Shown here: piece after piece, positions 26,083-34,890 of the stretch | Layout: each line of letters opens with the position of its first letter | Position numbering within the stretch: position 1 is the stretch's first letter | Notes under the pieces: generated by a model | The model's input: only the letters and a program-made list of their open reading frames with translations | What the model was told of the DNA's origin: nothing | Databases searched by the model: none | Assembly: GCA_016721245.1 (NCBI GenBank) | Contig: JADKIQ010000007.1 | Coordinates: 186,001 to 250,000 of the forward strand | DNA length: 64,000 nt | Source: Sphingobacteriales bacterium | GTDB taxonomy: Bacteria; Bacteroidota; Bacteroidia; Chitinophagales; JADIYW01 | Reading direction: 5' to 3' | Program-made: the position numbers and the translations under genes

Positions 26083-26469
26083 ATGAAAAACGTAAAACTA
26101 TCTTCAATACTTATAATTATACTTTTAGCTGTTAGCTGTAAAAACAAGGATGTTAACCCTAATTTACCTGTTGCGAATTTCACAGCAGATAATGATACTA
26201 TACCTTACGGAATCGGTTCAAATCTTGTTTTTAATTTCACCAATACATCCAGCAATGCAACTACTTACCGGTGGGATTTTGGCGGTGGATACTCTGCAAC
26301 TACCACAAACGGATATATCAGTTACACATCAGCAGATCTTACAGATTTTTTTACAATGGTAACCCTATCAGGTACTAATTATTTTTCTAATCAAATAAAA
26401 TTAACTGCCAAAAATGGTACCGACTCTGCAGTTATCAGCAAAACAATTGTGATAGCAGAAGAATTATGA
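26083..26469 (+). CDS. Small lipoprotein with PKD-like domain
   Basis: The 128-residue product has a lipobox (LAVSC-KNKD) and one PKD-like beta-sandwich: VANFTADNDTIPYGIGSNLVFNF near the start, the family signature ATTYRWDFGGG at about residues 61-71, and a closing SAVISKTIVI. PKD domains usually mediate extracellular binding. The gene is short for a PKD protein and carries no other domain. It stands between two further lipoprotein genes. Confidence 0.65.
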   Translation: MKNVKLSSILIIILLAVSCKNKDVNPNLPVANFTADNDTIPYGIGSNLVFNFTNTSSNATTYRWDFGGGYSATTTNGYISYTSADLTDFFTMVTLSGTNYFSNQIKLTAKNGTDSAVISKTIVIAEEL

Positions 26470-26498
26470 AAAATTGTCAATTATTAAATTAAAGAAAA

Positions 26499-27047
26499 AT
26501 GAAAAATCAAATAATAAATATTTCAATTTGTATCTTTTTTACAATGGCATTTGTCGCTTGTAAAAAGCAAGGTCCTGCAACGATAGACAATATTAAGCCA
26601 AATCTCATTTTTGAAGTAAGCGGTGTTAGAAAATTTTTTAGCGATACTGACTATACTGCGTTGGGAAGGTTATATTTAAATCCAGCTATAAATTATAATT
26701 TTACAGAAAGCATAAATGATACTGGCGGAGTTAAAAGAATACAAGTTTCGACAGATTCACTTTTAAGATTATCAAATGTAGTTTCTGTACCTGATCATAC
26801 TTCAAACAATGCAATAGTAACTGGTAATCCAATACAAATTTTTGAAATTAATGGAGTAGAAAGCAACCCTTTTACAAGTTTTATCATGTCTGGAAAAATG
26901 GTTCCGAATAGCAGTACTCAACAAGATAGTACTATTTTTATTTATTGCGAAGGTGATGATTATAACCCAAATAATACAACACATATAATTATACCATGTA
27001 TCATTACTAATCAACCACCAAATGGTTATGGTTGGAAACGACTTTAA
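26499..27047 (+). CDS. Hypothetical lipoprotein
   Basis: The 182-residue product has a lipobox (MAFVAC-KKQG) and a mature domain with no recognised family (IKPNLIFEVSGVRKFFSDTD ... SKMVPN-like strands ... DSTIFIYCEGDDYNPNN). It belongs by position and signal type to the lipoprotein series. The DNA is more AT-rich than in its neighbours. A 230-base gap follows to the next ATG; it holds AT-rich sequence and the third structured leader. Confidence 0.55.
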   Translation: MKNQIINISICIFFTMAFVACKKQGPATIDNIKPNLIFEVSGVRKFFSDTDYTALGRLYLNPAINYNFTESINDTGGVKRIQVSTDSLLRLSNVVSVPDHTSNNAIVTGNPIQIFEINGVESNPFTSFIMSGKMVPNSSTQQDSTIFIYCEGDDYNPNNTTHIIIPCIITNQPPNGYGWKRL

Positions 27048-27180
27048 CTTACCTGAAATTTAACTCCTTTGGGTTTATTGATACACTAACTCTGGATACA
27101 ACCAAAACCATTTTATTTAATAAGAAGCAAATATAAATACTGTTTTAAATATCAAAAAATCTATTTTAGTAAAATACTAA

Positions 27181-27229
27181 TTGGTTCACTGGATGGAAGT
27201 TGTTTCGGTTCATTCGAGACAGCTTTTTT
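27181..27229 (+). terminator. Hairpin with T-run in a repeated leader (copy 3)
   Basis: TTGGTTC at 27181-27187, GGATGG, then AGTTGTTTCG (27198-27207) pairing with CGAGACAGCT (27215-27224) as a 10-bp RNA stem including two G-U pairs, followed by six T. It has the same plan as the hairpin at 21805-21852 although the stem sequence differs, as expected if the structure is conserved. Confidence 0.55.
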
Positions 27230-27277
27230 AAAACACAAAAAATAATGAATATCTTTATTTCACTAAAAACAGAACTT

Positions 27278-27778
27278 ATGAAAAAACAATTCTTAAAAGT
27301 CATGGCACTGCTTCTTTTGTCTGGCAGTATTATTTCGTGCAGCAAAGACAGTTCTTCTACATCAACCAAGCAACAAATCAGTTTACGGGCAGATGGTGTT
27401 TTATTCACGGTTACCACCGGAGGTACAGATGTGGAAGAATCGGATGCACACATACGGGATGGCAATAAATTTCAACTGGATGCCACCACCAGTACTAAAG
27501 ACTTTTCCATCAACAATCAAAATGTTCCATCTACTGGCACTTACAACATGACTGGTGCCGGCACTGCATTTAATTTCGTACAATGGGAAGACGGAAGTGA
27601 GATTTTCAGCTCACTGGGCACCACCAAATCTCGTCTTACTTTCAATATTTCAAAAGTGGCTGGTAGTTCTTCCGATTATCTAAGATACGTGGAAGGCACA
27701 TTCTCCGGTGTATTGTACAATTTGGGACAAACGGATTCTGTCAGAATAACGGAAGGCCAAATCAGCATCATCGAATAA
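27278..27778 (+). CDS. Hypothetical lipoprotein, family B paralogue 2
   Basis: The 166-residue product has a lipobox (GSIISC-SKDSS) and is a paralogue of 23974 in its last 60 residues (VEGTFSGVLYN...DSVRITEG). The ATG at 27278 is chosen because it begins the signal peptide MKKQFLKVMALLLL; longer frames from 27200 or 27245 add basic or charged sequence before it. It is the last gene of the lipoprotein series and is followed by a terminator at 27804. Confidence 0.65.
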   Translation: MKKQFLKVMALLLLSGSIISCSKDSSSTSTKQQISLRADGVLFTVTTGGTDVEESDAHIRDGNKFQLDATTSTKDFSINNQNVPSTGTYNMTGAGTAFNFVQWEDGSEIFSSLGTTKSRLTFNISKVAGSSSDYLRYVEGTFSGVLYNLGQTDSVRITEGQISIIE

Positions 27779-27803
27779 TCCTGATATTATCTGTTTTAAT
27801 CTT

Positions 27804-27848
27804 AAACCGCTTCATTTCGAGGCGGTTTTTTGTTATCAGATAACAAAA
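27804..27848. terminator. Terminator between lipoprotein series and birA, with a second inverted repeat
   Basis: AAACCGCTTC, a short loop, and GAGGCGGTTTTTT (27804-27831) form a clear intrinsic terminator for the plus-strand genes. It overlaps a perfect inverted repeat, TTTTGTTATC (27828-27837), A, GATAACAAAA (27839-27848), which covers the last codons of birA on the minus strand. The pair may serve both converging genes. Confidence 0.7.
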
Positions 27849-28609
27849 CTGATTTCTTTAAATCCAAACTGAAGCAACCCGTTTTCTGTTTCCATCTGCA
27901 AATTTCCGATAGCATCTACACCAATAATTTTCCCGAAAAAGACAATTTCATCCTTTTTATAAGCTGAAACGATATTATATCGATAAAGATGTGCTATATA
28001 ATCACTTTTGAGCCGTTCGAACTTCCGCTCTTTCAACAGTAAATAATACTTTTCTACGGATAGCAGCACCTGATTCAAAACCGTATTTCTATCCTGATTT
28101 TGCTTTGTCACATTTTGTAAACTGGTCGCCTTAATCCCATCCTGAAAGTGCTCCTGATTGACGTTTAGTCCGATTCCGATAACGGAATGCTTCAAATGAA
28201 TACCCGAAATTGTATTTTCTATTAAAATACCCGCAATTTTCTTGTTCTGTACATAAATATCATTTGGCCACTTAATTTTAACCGATAAATCACTGTCCGG
28301 GAGCAAAATTGAGGCAAGCGCTGCGGAAATACCCAGCGAAATAGCAATATTCAGGTAAAACTGCTCCGTTGCCAGCAAAAAAGAAGTTTGGTAAATAATA
28401 CTAAAAGTAAGATTTTTTCCTGCTTCAGACAGCCAGATATTGCCTGATTGTCCGCGACCGGCAAACTGCTCGTCTGCTAAAATGACAGTTCCGTCAATTG
28501 GACTGCTTTTTGCAATGTAGTTCTTTGCGTAATTATTCGTAGAATCTACCGAAGGTAAGTGTAAAAGGAACTTTCCTGTGAAAAAAGTGTTATTTACTTT
28601 AATTTCCAA
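27836..28609 (-). CDS. birA: Biotin--[acetyl-CoA-carboxylase] ligase
   Basis: BirA activates biotin with ATP and attaches it to the biotin carboxyl carrier protein. The 257-residue form has the catalytic domain only: VDSTNNYAKN near residue 21, the biotinyl-AMP loop DEQFAGRGQSGNIWLS (about 46-61) and KIKWPNDIYVQNKKIAGILIE (about 112-132). The first block of GRGxxGR is slightly altered (GRGQSGN), as is common in Bacteroidota. No DNA-binding domain is present, so it is not a repressor. It is divergent from rsfS-ftsH, a frequent arrangement in this phylum. Confidence 0.9.
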   Translation of the reverse strand: MEIKVNNTFFTGKFLLHLPSVDSTNNYAKNYIAKSSPIDGTVILADEQFAGRGQSGNIWLSEAGKNLTFSIIYQTSFLLATEQFYLNIAISLGISAALASILLPDSDLSVKIKWPNDIYVQNKKIAGILIENTISGIHLKHSVIGIGLNVNQEHFQDGIKATSLQNVTKQNQDRNTVLNQVLLSVEKYYLLLKERKFERLKSDYIAHLYRYNIVSAYKKDEIVFFGKIIGVDAIGNLQMETENGLLQFGFKEISFVI

Positions 28610-28649
28610 AATTTAGTAGATTTGAGTGAAATTATAAATAATAAAGCGT

Positions 28650-29036
28650 TTGGAAAAAGTAAAAGTAAAGAAAAAAGTAAAAACTACATCAGCTGAGAGT
28701 TTGAATGAATTAGTCGTTTCGCTGATACAAGATAAAAAAGGCAATGATATTGTGAGTCTGGACTTGCGTAACATTCCCGAAGCCATCACTGATTACTTCG
28801 TGATTTGTCATGCCGAGTCAACTGTACAGGTTCGTGCCATCCTCGACCATCTGGAAGAGGAAGTGAAGAAGCAAACCATGATGAAGCCATTTCACCTGGA
28901 AGGACGTTCCAACGGGGAATGGTGTCTGATTGATTTTGGTGATGTGATTGTACATGTTTTTCAGCGCGAAAAAAGAGAATTCTACCAGTTGGAAGATTTG
29001 TGGAGCGATGCGGTGGTAAAACATTATGCAGAATAA
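28650..29036 (+). CDS. rsfS: Ribosome silencing factor
   Basis: RsfS (Iojap/YbeB family) binds ribosomal protein uL14 and blocks subunit joining under starvation. The 128-residue protein matches from LNELVVSLIQDKKGNDIVSLDL through TDYFVICHAESTVQVRAILDHLEEEVKK to GEWCLIDFGDVIVHVF and FYQLEDLWSDA. The start is TTG at 28650; there is no ATG in frame before the conserved part. A basic N-terminal run (EKVKVKKKVK) precedes the domain. Eighty-seven bases separate it from ftsH, its usual neighbour here. Confidence 0.9.
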   Translation: MEKVKVKKKVKTTSAESLNELVVSLIQDKKGNDIVSLDLRNIPEAITDYFVICHAESTVQVRAILDHLEEEVKKQTMMKPFHLEGRSNGEWCLIDFGDVIVHVFQREKREFYQLEDLWSDAVVKHYAE

Positions 29037-29123
29037 ACAAAAATTAACAATTAAAATACACTAGTTGCTGTAACTTAAATTTCTGAAAACACGCAACTTA
29101 TTTCTTACCCTTAACACAAAAAA

Positions 29124-31070
29124 ATGGATTTCTTACCGGAAAACGAAGAACCGAAAAAAAAGAAAGGAGGATTCAACAGCTATTGGCTGTTTGCTATACT
29201 TATTATTGGATTGCTTGCAACACAATTCCTGTCTTTAAATTTTCAAATCAAACAAACAGATGAAGATTATTTCTTCCTGAAACTTATCCCTTCTGGTGAT
29301 GTTTCAAAAGTAACTATTGTCAACAAAGAACAGGTTGAAGTATTTATCAAGGAAGATTCTCTGAAAGCCAAAAAGCAATATGCTGATATTAAACTTACCA
29401 AATTAAAAACGGTAAATAAAGGTCCGCACTTTTCTTTTGAGATTACTTCTATAGAAGCATTTAAACAAAAATTAGATGCTATTCAAAGCGCCACTCCTTA
29501 TGAACGTTTAATTAAAGTAAACAACGAATACCGAAAAGGTATTTTTGATATTATCGGCTGGTTATTACCTATTATTTTATTAATTGGTGTATGGATGTTC
29601 CTGATGCGAAGAGCGACAGGTGGTATGGGCGGTGCCGGCGGACAAATTTTCAATATCGGAAAATCAAAAGCCAACTTATACGACAAAGACACAAAAGTAA
29701 GTGTCACCTTCGATGACGTTGCCGGATTGGATGAAGCGAAAGAAGAAGTGAAAGAAGTAGTAGATTTCTTAAAGAATCCGAAAAAATATACTGCACTTGG
29801 TGCAAAAATCCCGAAAGGTGTTTTATTGGTAGGCCCTCCGGGAACCGGAAAAACCTTACTGGCAAAAGCAATGGCTGGCGAAGCGCAGGTACCTTTCTTC
29901 TCCATTTCAGGTTCTGATTTCGTGGAAATGTTTGTGGGCGTGGGTGCATCCCGTGTGCGTGATTTATTTAAACAAGCCAGAGAAAAAGCACCTTGTATTA
30001 TTTTTATTGATGAGATAGATGCGGTAGGTCGTGCACGCGGAAAAAACATGATGCAAAGCAACGACGAACGCGAAAGCACGTTGAATCAGTTATTAGTAGA
30101 AATGGATGGCTTCAGCGGTGATAAAGGAATTATCATGCTGGCGGCAACGAACAGACCGGATGTGTTAGACTCAGCGTTATTGCGTCCCGGTCGTTTCGAC
30201 AGACAAATCTCTATTGACAAACCAGACCAGAAAGGCAGAGAGCAAATATTTAAAGTACATTTGAAAAAACTGACCAAATTAGGTCCGAATGTCACTCCTG
30301 AAAAATTAGCTTCTTTAACACCAGGTTTTGCCGGTGCAGAAATTGCGAACGTTTGTAATGAAGCAGCATTAGTAGCGGCTCGTAAAGAAAAGACACAAGT
30401 GGAAGTGGAAGATTTCAACGAAGCAGTAGACAGAAGCATCGGTGGTCTGGAAAAGAAAAACAAAATCATCTCTCCGCACGAAAAAGAAATCATTGCATAC
30501 CACGAAGCCGGACACGCTATTTGCGGCTGGTATTTAGAACACGCACATCCATTACTGAAAGTAACTATTATACCGCGTGGTATTGCAGCATTGGGATATG
30601 CTCAATACTTACCGAAAGAACAATACTTATATCGCACTGAACAATTGCTGGATGAAATTTGCATGACGTTGGGCGGACGTGCGGCAGAAGAAATTGTGTT
30701 TGGTAAAATATCTACCGGCGCACAAAACGACTTACAGCGTATTACGCAATTAGCGTATGCCATGGTAACGGTATATGGTATGAATGATAAAGTAGGAAAT
30801 GTTTCTTTCTATGATCCGCAACAGGACACTACGTTTACCAAACCATACTCTGATGATACTGCAAAAGTAATTGACGAAGAAGTAAGAAAATTAATTGACA
30901 CCGCATATCAACGCACCATTGCTTTATTGACGGAAAAACGCGAGCAATTAAATAAAATCGCGGAAGCATTATTAGCAAAAGAAATTCTGTTTAAAGCAGA
31001 TTTGGATGAGTTAATAGGCAAACGTACATTTGATGAAGAACCCGTTCCGGTTGCCATTACGATAGATTAA
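29124..31070 (+). CDS. ftsH: ATP-dependent zinc metalloprotease FtsH
   Basis: FtsH is the membrane-anchored AAA+ protease that degrades misfolded or regulatory membrane proteins. The 648-residue protein shows an N-terminal helix (residues 20-37), a periplasmic domain, a second helix (about 142-161), Walker A GPPGTGKT at 237-244, Walker B IIFIDEID at 292-299, the SRH with ATNRPDVLDSALLRPGRFDR (about 341-360) and the zinc site HEAGH at 460-464. A long charged N-terminal lead (EENEEPKKKK) is usual for Bacteroidota. A strong terminator follows at 31097. Confidence 0.96.
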   Translation: MDFLPENEEPKKKKGGFNSYWLFAILIIGLLATQFLSLNFQIKQTDEDYFFLKLIPSGDVSKVTIVNKEQVEVFIKEDSLKAKKQYADIKLTKLKTVNKGPHFSFEITSIEAFKQKLDAIQSATPYERLIKVNNEYRKGIFDIIGWLLPIILLIGVWMFLMRRATGGMGGAGGQIFNIGKSKANLYDKDTKVSVTFDDVAGLDEAKEEVKEVVDFLKNPKKYTALGAKIPKGVLLVGPPGTGKTLLAKAMAGEAQVPFFSISGSDFVEMFVGVGASRVRDLFKQAREKAPCIIFIDEIDAVGRARGKNMMQSNDERESTLNQLLVEMDGFSGDKGIIMLAATNRPDVLDSALLRPGRFDRQISIDKPDQKGREQIFKVHLKKLTKLGPNVTPEKLASLTPGFAGAEIANVCNEAALVAARKEKTQVEVEDFNEAVDRSIGGLEKKNKIISPHEKEIIAYHEAGHAICGWYLEHAHPLLKVTIIPRGIAALGYAQYLPKEQYLYRTEQLLDEICMTLGGRAAEEIVFGKISTGAQNDLQRITQLAYAMVTVYGMNDKVGNVSFYDPQQDTTFTKPYSDDTAKVIDEEVRKLIDTAYQRTIALLTEKREQLNKIAEALLAKEILFKADLDELIGKRTFDEEPVPVAITID

Positions 31071-31096
31071 ACTTCTCAAAAAGAATAAATATACTG

Positions 31097-31128
31097 CAGC
31101 ATCGCTTTGAGCGATGCTGTATTTTTTT
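31097..31128 (+). terminator. Intrinsic terminator after ftsH
   Basis: CAGCATCGCT (31097-31106), loop TTG, AGCGATGCTG (31110-31119), followed by TATTTTTTT. The stem is perfect over 10 bp. Confidence 0.85.
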
Positions 31129-31176
31129 GTACCTGATTTAAAATTTCTATATTTATAAAAAGAATGCTGTAAAAAA

Positions 31177-32664
31177 ATGAAGTCCTGGAAATGGGAATAT
31201 ATCGCTGATCTCGTTAAATCATTATCCGTTAATGAGAAAAGATATTTTGCATTGATGCAGAAAGAGGATGCAAAGGGTCAGCATTATATGAAGTTGTTTG
31301 ATGCCATCAATAAACAACTCAGTGTTAAACAAATCAACGATAAATTTTCGGGAACAAAAATAAATCTGTCGTACGAAAAGAGCTATCTGACAAAAATGTT
31401 ATTGAAGAGCCTGCGAAACTTTCACGAGTCATCTTCCATTGATACAATCATCTATCAGGCTTTGTTTAATATCGAAATTCTGCTGGATAAAAAGCTGTAT
31501 GTTTTTTGTCTGGCATATACTGAATATTATATGGAGCTTTGCAAAGAGTGTGAACTATATGAATATCAATTATTGCTGTTGAAAGGAAAGCGAAGATGTA
31601 TCCTGAGAACGGGCAATGCTGATGCGTATGCCGAGAACAATAAAATTGAAGCGGAAACAGAAAAAGAGTGTCTCGAGAAACTGAACAACATCCATGCTTT
31701 CAAAGACTTGCACCAACAGACACATCAATTACTAAACCGCAAAGAAGGGCTGTTCAATGCAGAAGACAAAGCACTTTTAAAGAAAATAGTAGAAAACAAA
31801 ATTTTGGCCGATGTGAATAACGCCAGGTCATTTCTTGCTAAGATGATGTTCTATGATATAAAAATCTGGTATTATACAAATGCGCTGAAAAATCATTCTA
31901 CTGCCTATAAATATTCTTCTAAGAAAATAGAATTACTTGAAAACAATGTGTTCGTTCTGAAATCCGCACCATTAACGTACATGTCCGTTTATGCGAATCA
32001 TTATATCAGAGCATATTCTTTACATAAGATTGATGAATTACCGAATATTATTGACAAAATAGACTTGATTGCCAACAGCAAGAGTCCGTTTATTTCGCAG
32101 GACATAAAGAATGAAGCTTTCTCACACAGTTCTGAAAAAATACTCGACTACTGTGTGGCTTCGCGGGATTTTACAAAAGGCGTACATTATTTTATGCTGA
32201 ATAAAAAAAGAATGAAACAGCAGAATTTTAAGCTGAATGATTTCTTTTATATGACACAACATTACTTTGCTGCCTACTTTTACTTTCACCTCAAAGACTA
32301 TAAAAAATCCATCAAACATTTGAAAATAATATTTGATGACTATAAACCGGAAACAAGATTAATCAGTTACGTGTGTGCAAAAGTGCTTAATATTTTATTG
32401 CATTTCGAATTACAAAATTTTGAACTCCTGCCTTATTTAATGAAATCCGCAGAACGACTATTTAAAGCAAACAACATAAGCAGTGATGCTTTTTCTTTAA
32501 CAGAAGCATTGTTAAGAAAGATAACACCTGCCACATCTAAAAAAGAGGTAAAACATTTATTTGCAAATTACTTAACGCAATTAAACGGCTTAACCAACAC
32601 CAGTGATATTGCATTTGCAACAGACTGCGGTTTATTTTTATGGGCAGAAGAAAAATTGAAATAA
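31177..32664 (+). CDS. Hypothetical helical-repeat protein
   Basis: The 495-residue protein has no signal peptide and looks almost entirely alpha-helical, with repeated pairs of helices as in TPR-like folds. The N-terminus (ADLVKSLSVNEKRYFALMQK) carries the LVKSLS.nEKRYF motif seen at the start of many uncharacterised Bacteroidota TPR-like proteins. No catalytic motif or known family could be named. It stands alone, 106 bases after ftsH with a terminator between. A TATATTTA -7-like box lies near 31150. Confidence 0.55.
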   Translation: MKSWKWEYIADLVKSLSVNEKRYFALMQKEDAKGQHYMKLFDAINKQLSVKQINDKFSGTKINLSYEKSYLTKMLLKSLRNFHESSSIDTIIYQALFNIEILLDKKLYVFCLAYTEYYMELCKECELYEYQLLLLKGKRRCILRTGNADAYAENNKIEAETEKECLEKLNNIHAFKDLHQQTHQLLNRKEGLFNAEDKALLKKIVENKILADVNNARSFLAKMMFYDIKIWYYTNALKNHSTAYKYSSKKIELLENNVFVLKSAPLTYMSVYANHYIRAYSLHKIDELPNIIDKIDLIANSKSPFISQDIKNEAFSHSSEKILDYCVASRDFTKGVHYFMLNKKRMKQQNFKLNDFFYMTQHYFAAYFYFHLKDYKKSIKHLKIIFDDYKPETRLISYVCAKVLNILLHFELQNFELLPYLMKSAERLFKANNISSDAFSLTEALLRKITPATSKKEVKHLFANYLTQLNGLTNTSDIAFATDCGLFLWAEEKLK

Positions 32665-32819
32665 CACTTCTTTAAAATCTTTCATTCATCTCGGACTCCT
32701 ATTTTTGCTTTTTACAAGAACCTCATTATCATAGGATTGAGTTCATATTTTTTAAAAAATCATACTTTTTATGCGGTAAAATCTATAAAAATTTGATTTA
32801 AAAGAGCTGTTGAGTCAGA

Positions 32820-32827
32820 TAATTTTG
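32820..32827 (+). promoter_or_regulatory. -7 box TAATTTTG upstream of the 32861 gene
   Basis: TAATTTTG is an exact match to TAnnTTTG, ending 33 bases before the ATG at 32861. A TTTG at 32792-32795 could be the -33 element, though the spacing of 24 bases is longer than the usual 19-21. Confidence 0.4.
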
Positions 32828-32860
32828 TATGGATATTTATTTACCATATAAAATAAAACC

Positions 32861-33967
32861 ATGATGAAAAAACTATTCTTCTTCCTGTTATTAAGCTTAA
32901 TGATTACCCAAACCATGCAGGCACAATTTGGACTTCAGAAAGCTATCAAAAATAAAATAGACAAAAATAAAGAGCCTGAACAGAAGGCTAGCACACCAAC
33001 GTCTGCCGAGCCTAAGAAAGCGGAAAAAACTCCTGAAGAAATTGAAGCAGAATTAAAGAAAGTAACATTCCCGGAAAAAGGAATGAATGACCCGGAATTA
33101 GAAAAAAGAATAATAGAAGTAATGAGCCGCTCACCTGGTTATTATAATCTAGATGATATGAATCAGTTGAAAGTTTTACATATTACTTCATACGACTGGA
33201 CTGTAAAAAAAGACAAATATGGTAGTATAGAAGCACTAATATTATGGGTATGTATTGGATATCAAAAAGGTGGAAAATGTATAAAGAAAGAATTTTATTT
33301 TAAAAGAGATTATTTAGGTGGTAGTGAATATCAAAAATCATTTCTTGGTGTTATTCCATATTCTTATACAACATCTTATGAAAAAGACATGTCGTGCGAA
33401 GTTTTAAATGCATTGGCGGAAAAAGAAAAACCTGTTGTTGCAAGCAAGCCAACAACATCAGCAAGCACGGCTAAAACAACACCACCTGTTAAAACAACAA
33501 CTGCAAGCAATTCTTCTACAAACACCACAAAACCAGCCACCACAAGTACGGCAGTCACCACTTCTGCAGCCAGCGGTCCTCTTATCAGTTTAACTCCACT
33601 AGGTATCAACGCTACCATGAACGCGCCAAAAGGCACAGAATTAATTAAAGACGGAGATTTCAGAATTATCAGAAGCGGCAATGTAGATGTACAGGCAGAA
33701 GTTACAACGCTTACATTAACAGAGATGAAAGCGGATGTAAAAACAAATGACATGTATAATGGTACCGGGAAAATCTTAGCGGCTAATTTAAACGGATTCA
33801 TCTTTTCCTGTGTGGAAGAGGGTGAAGATGAAAAACGCGTTCACCTGGAATTTTTTAAAACGATTGGCGGAAAAAAATACCGTTTTATTGATGACCGGTT
33901 AAGTGAAGCAGCATATACACTTGCTGATTTACAACCTTTCTTAGATTCCTTGAACACCATTAAATAA
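32861..33967 (+). CDS. Secreted hypothetical protein with two domains and Thr-rich linker
   Basis: The 368-residue product has a signal peptide (TMQAQ), a charged Lys/Glu/Pro-rich segment (residues about 30-65), a first globular part (about 70-170, with LKVLHITSYDWTVKKDKYGS and CIGYQKGGKCIKKEFYFKRD), a Thr/Ser/Ala/Lys low-complexity linker (about 190-240) and a C-terminal domain (ISLTPLGINATMNAPKGTE ... IGGKKYRFIDDRLSEAAYTL). I recognise neither domain. It is probably periplasmic or outer-membrane associated. It is followed by a terminator at 34001. Confidence 0.55.
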   Translation: MMKKLFFFLLLSLMITQTMQAQFGLQKAIKNKIDKNKEPEQKASTPTSAEPKKAEKTPEEIEAELKKVTFPEKGMNDPELEKRIIEVMSRSPGYYNLDDMNQLKVLHITSYDWTVKKDKYGSIEALILWVCIGYQKGGKCIKKEFYFKRDYLGGSEYQKSFLGVIPYSYTTSYEKDMSCEVLNALAEKEKPVVASKPTTSASTAKTTPPVKTTTASNSSTNTTKPATTSTAVTTSAASGPLISLTPLGINATMNAPKGTELIKDGDFRIIRSGNVDVQAEVTTLTLTEMKADVKTNDMYNGTGKILAANLNGFIFSCVEEGEDEKRVHLEFFKTIGGKKYRFIDDRLSEAAYTLADLQPFLDSLNTIK

Positions 33968-34000
33968 ACACAGTAAAGTATTACAAAAACCATAAACACA

Positions 34001-34030
34001 AAAAATGCCACGAGTTTTCGTGGCATTTTT
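34001..34030 (+). terminator. Intrinsic terminator after the 32861 gene
   Basis: AAAAATGCCACGA (34001-34013), loop GTTT, TCGTGGCATTTTT (34018-34030). The flanking A and T runs make it work in either direction. Confidence 0.85.
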
Positions 34031-34071
34031 ATTTTACGAAAATTAAAATTGCATTTTCTATTTTTACAGGA

Positions 34072-34890
34072 ATGCAAAAATCTGCTACTTATAAAATATA
34101 TGCACATGCGTTGTTGCTAACATTAGCGTTGCTATTGGTTTATTTTTTCCTCAATCACCATTATGACGGCAGTATCTGGCAAAGCATGCAGCAAAGTAAA
34201 TCGGCTCTAACCGGCGAATATTGTGAGCTCGATAATACCGCGCATTTCTTTCGCCAGTCGATGAACACCTATTCCAATCTGGGATATTTTTTTCTGGGAT
34301 GTATCGTTGTGCTTGTTGCTTTTATGACAGAAAAATTATCCAGTATCAATCAAAAACACACTACAACAATTTCCAATGATATCTTTTTTCTTGGGTGCTG
34401 CTTAATTTATTTAAGTATCGGTAGTTCCTTCTTTCATGCTTCACTTACCTGGATTGGTCAACGAATAGATATGAACGGAACCTACAGTATTTGCATTACG
34501 TTGACTGGAATCAGTTATTACCGATTACTGAAAAAGGAAAATCCATCGCCAAGATTCAAGCGACTATTTGTCGGCGCATTATTTTGCATGGTGCTGATTT
34601 TTATTCAACTCCACTTATTAATCAGCAGTTTGTTTCTGCTGCCTTTTTTAATATTGCTGATTATTACCGGAACGGTCATAAACTACCTGAGAAACAAAAA
34701 TAAGTTTAAAATCCAATTAGCCATCTTAAGTTTATTGCTCGCGGCAGGTGCATTTATTTTACGAACATTAGATGTTCAAAAAATTGCCTGCGATCCGACA
34801 TCCCTGTATCAGGGTCATTCACTCTGGCATTTTTTTACCGGCATGAGCGCGTTTCTGTTGTATTGGTTTTACAGAAGTGAGAAAGTATAA
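34072..34890 (+). CDS. CREST-superfamily (alkaline ceramidase-like) membrane hydrolase
   Basis: The 272-residue protein has about seven transmembrane helices. The spacing of key residues follows the alkaline ceramidase fold: Ser118 and His122 in IGSSFFHASL, Asp133 eleven residues on in GQRIDMNGT, and His249 and His253 in GHSLWHFF; these would be the catalytic Ser/Asp and zinc ligands. An early segment (YCELDNTAHFFRQSMNTYSN) resembles the family's acidic/Asn block. Many Bacteroidota make sphingolipids, so ceramide or another lipid amide is a plausible substrate (inference). A TATTTTTA box lies five bases before the ATG. Confidence 0.7.
   Translation: MQKSATYKIYAHALLLTLALLLVYFFLNHHYDGSIWQSMQQSKSALTGEYCELDNTAHFFRQSMNTYSNLGYFFLGCIVVLVAFMTEKLSSINQKHTTTISNDIFFLGCCLIYLSIGSSFFHASLTWIGQRIDMNGTYSICITLTGISYYRLLKKENPSPRFKRLFVGALFCMVLIFIQLHLLISSLFLLPFLILLIITGTVINYLRNKNKFKIQLAILSLLLAAGAFILRTLDVQKIACDPTSLYQGHSLWHFFTGMSAFLLYWFYRSEKV

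Noticed and set aside
28786..29040. Antisense open frames over rsfS, ftsH and other conserved genes
   Set aside because: They lie opposite clear genes, have no domain or signal features and follow the codon pattern of the sense gene.
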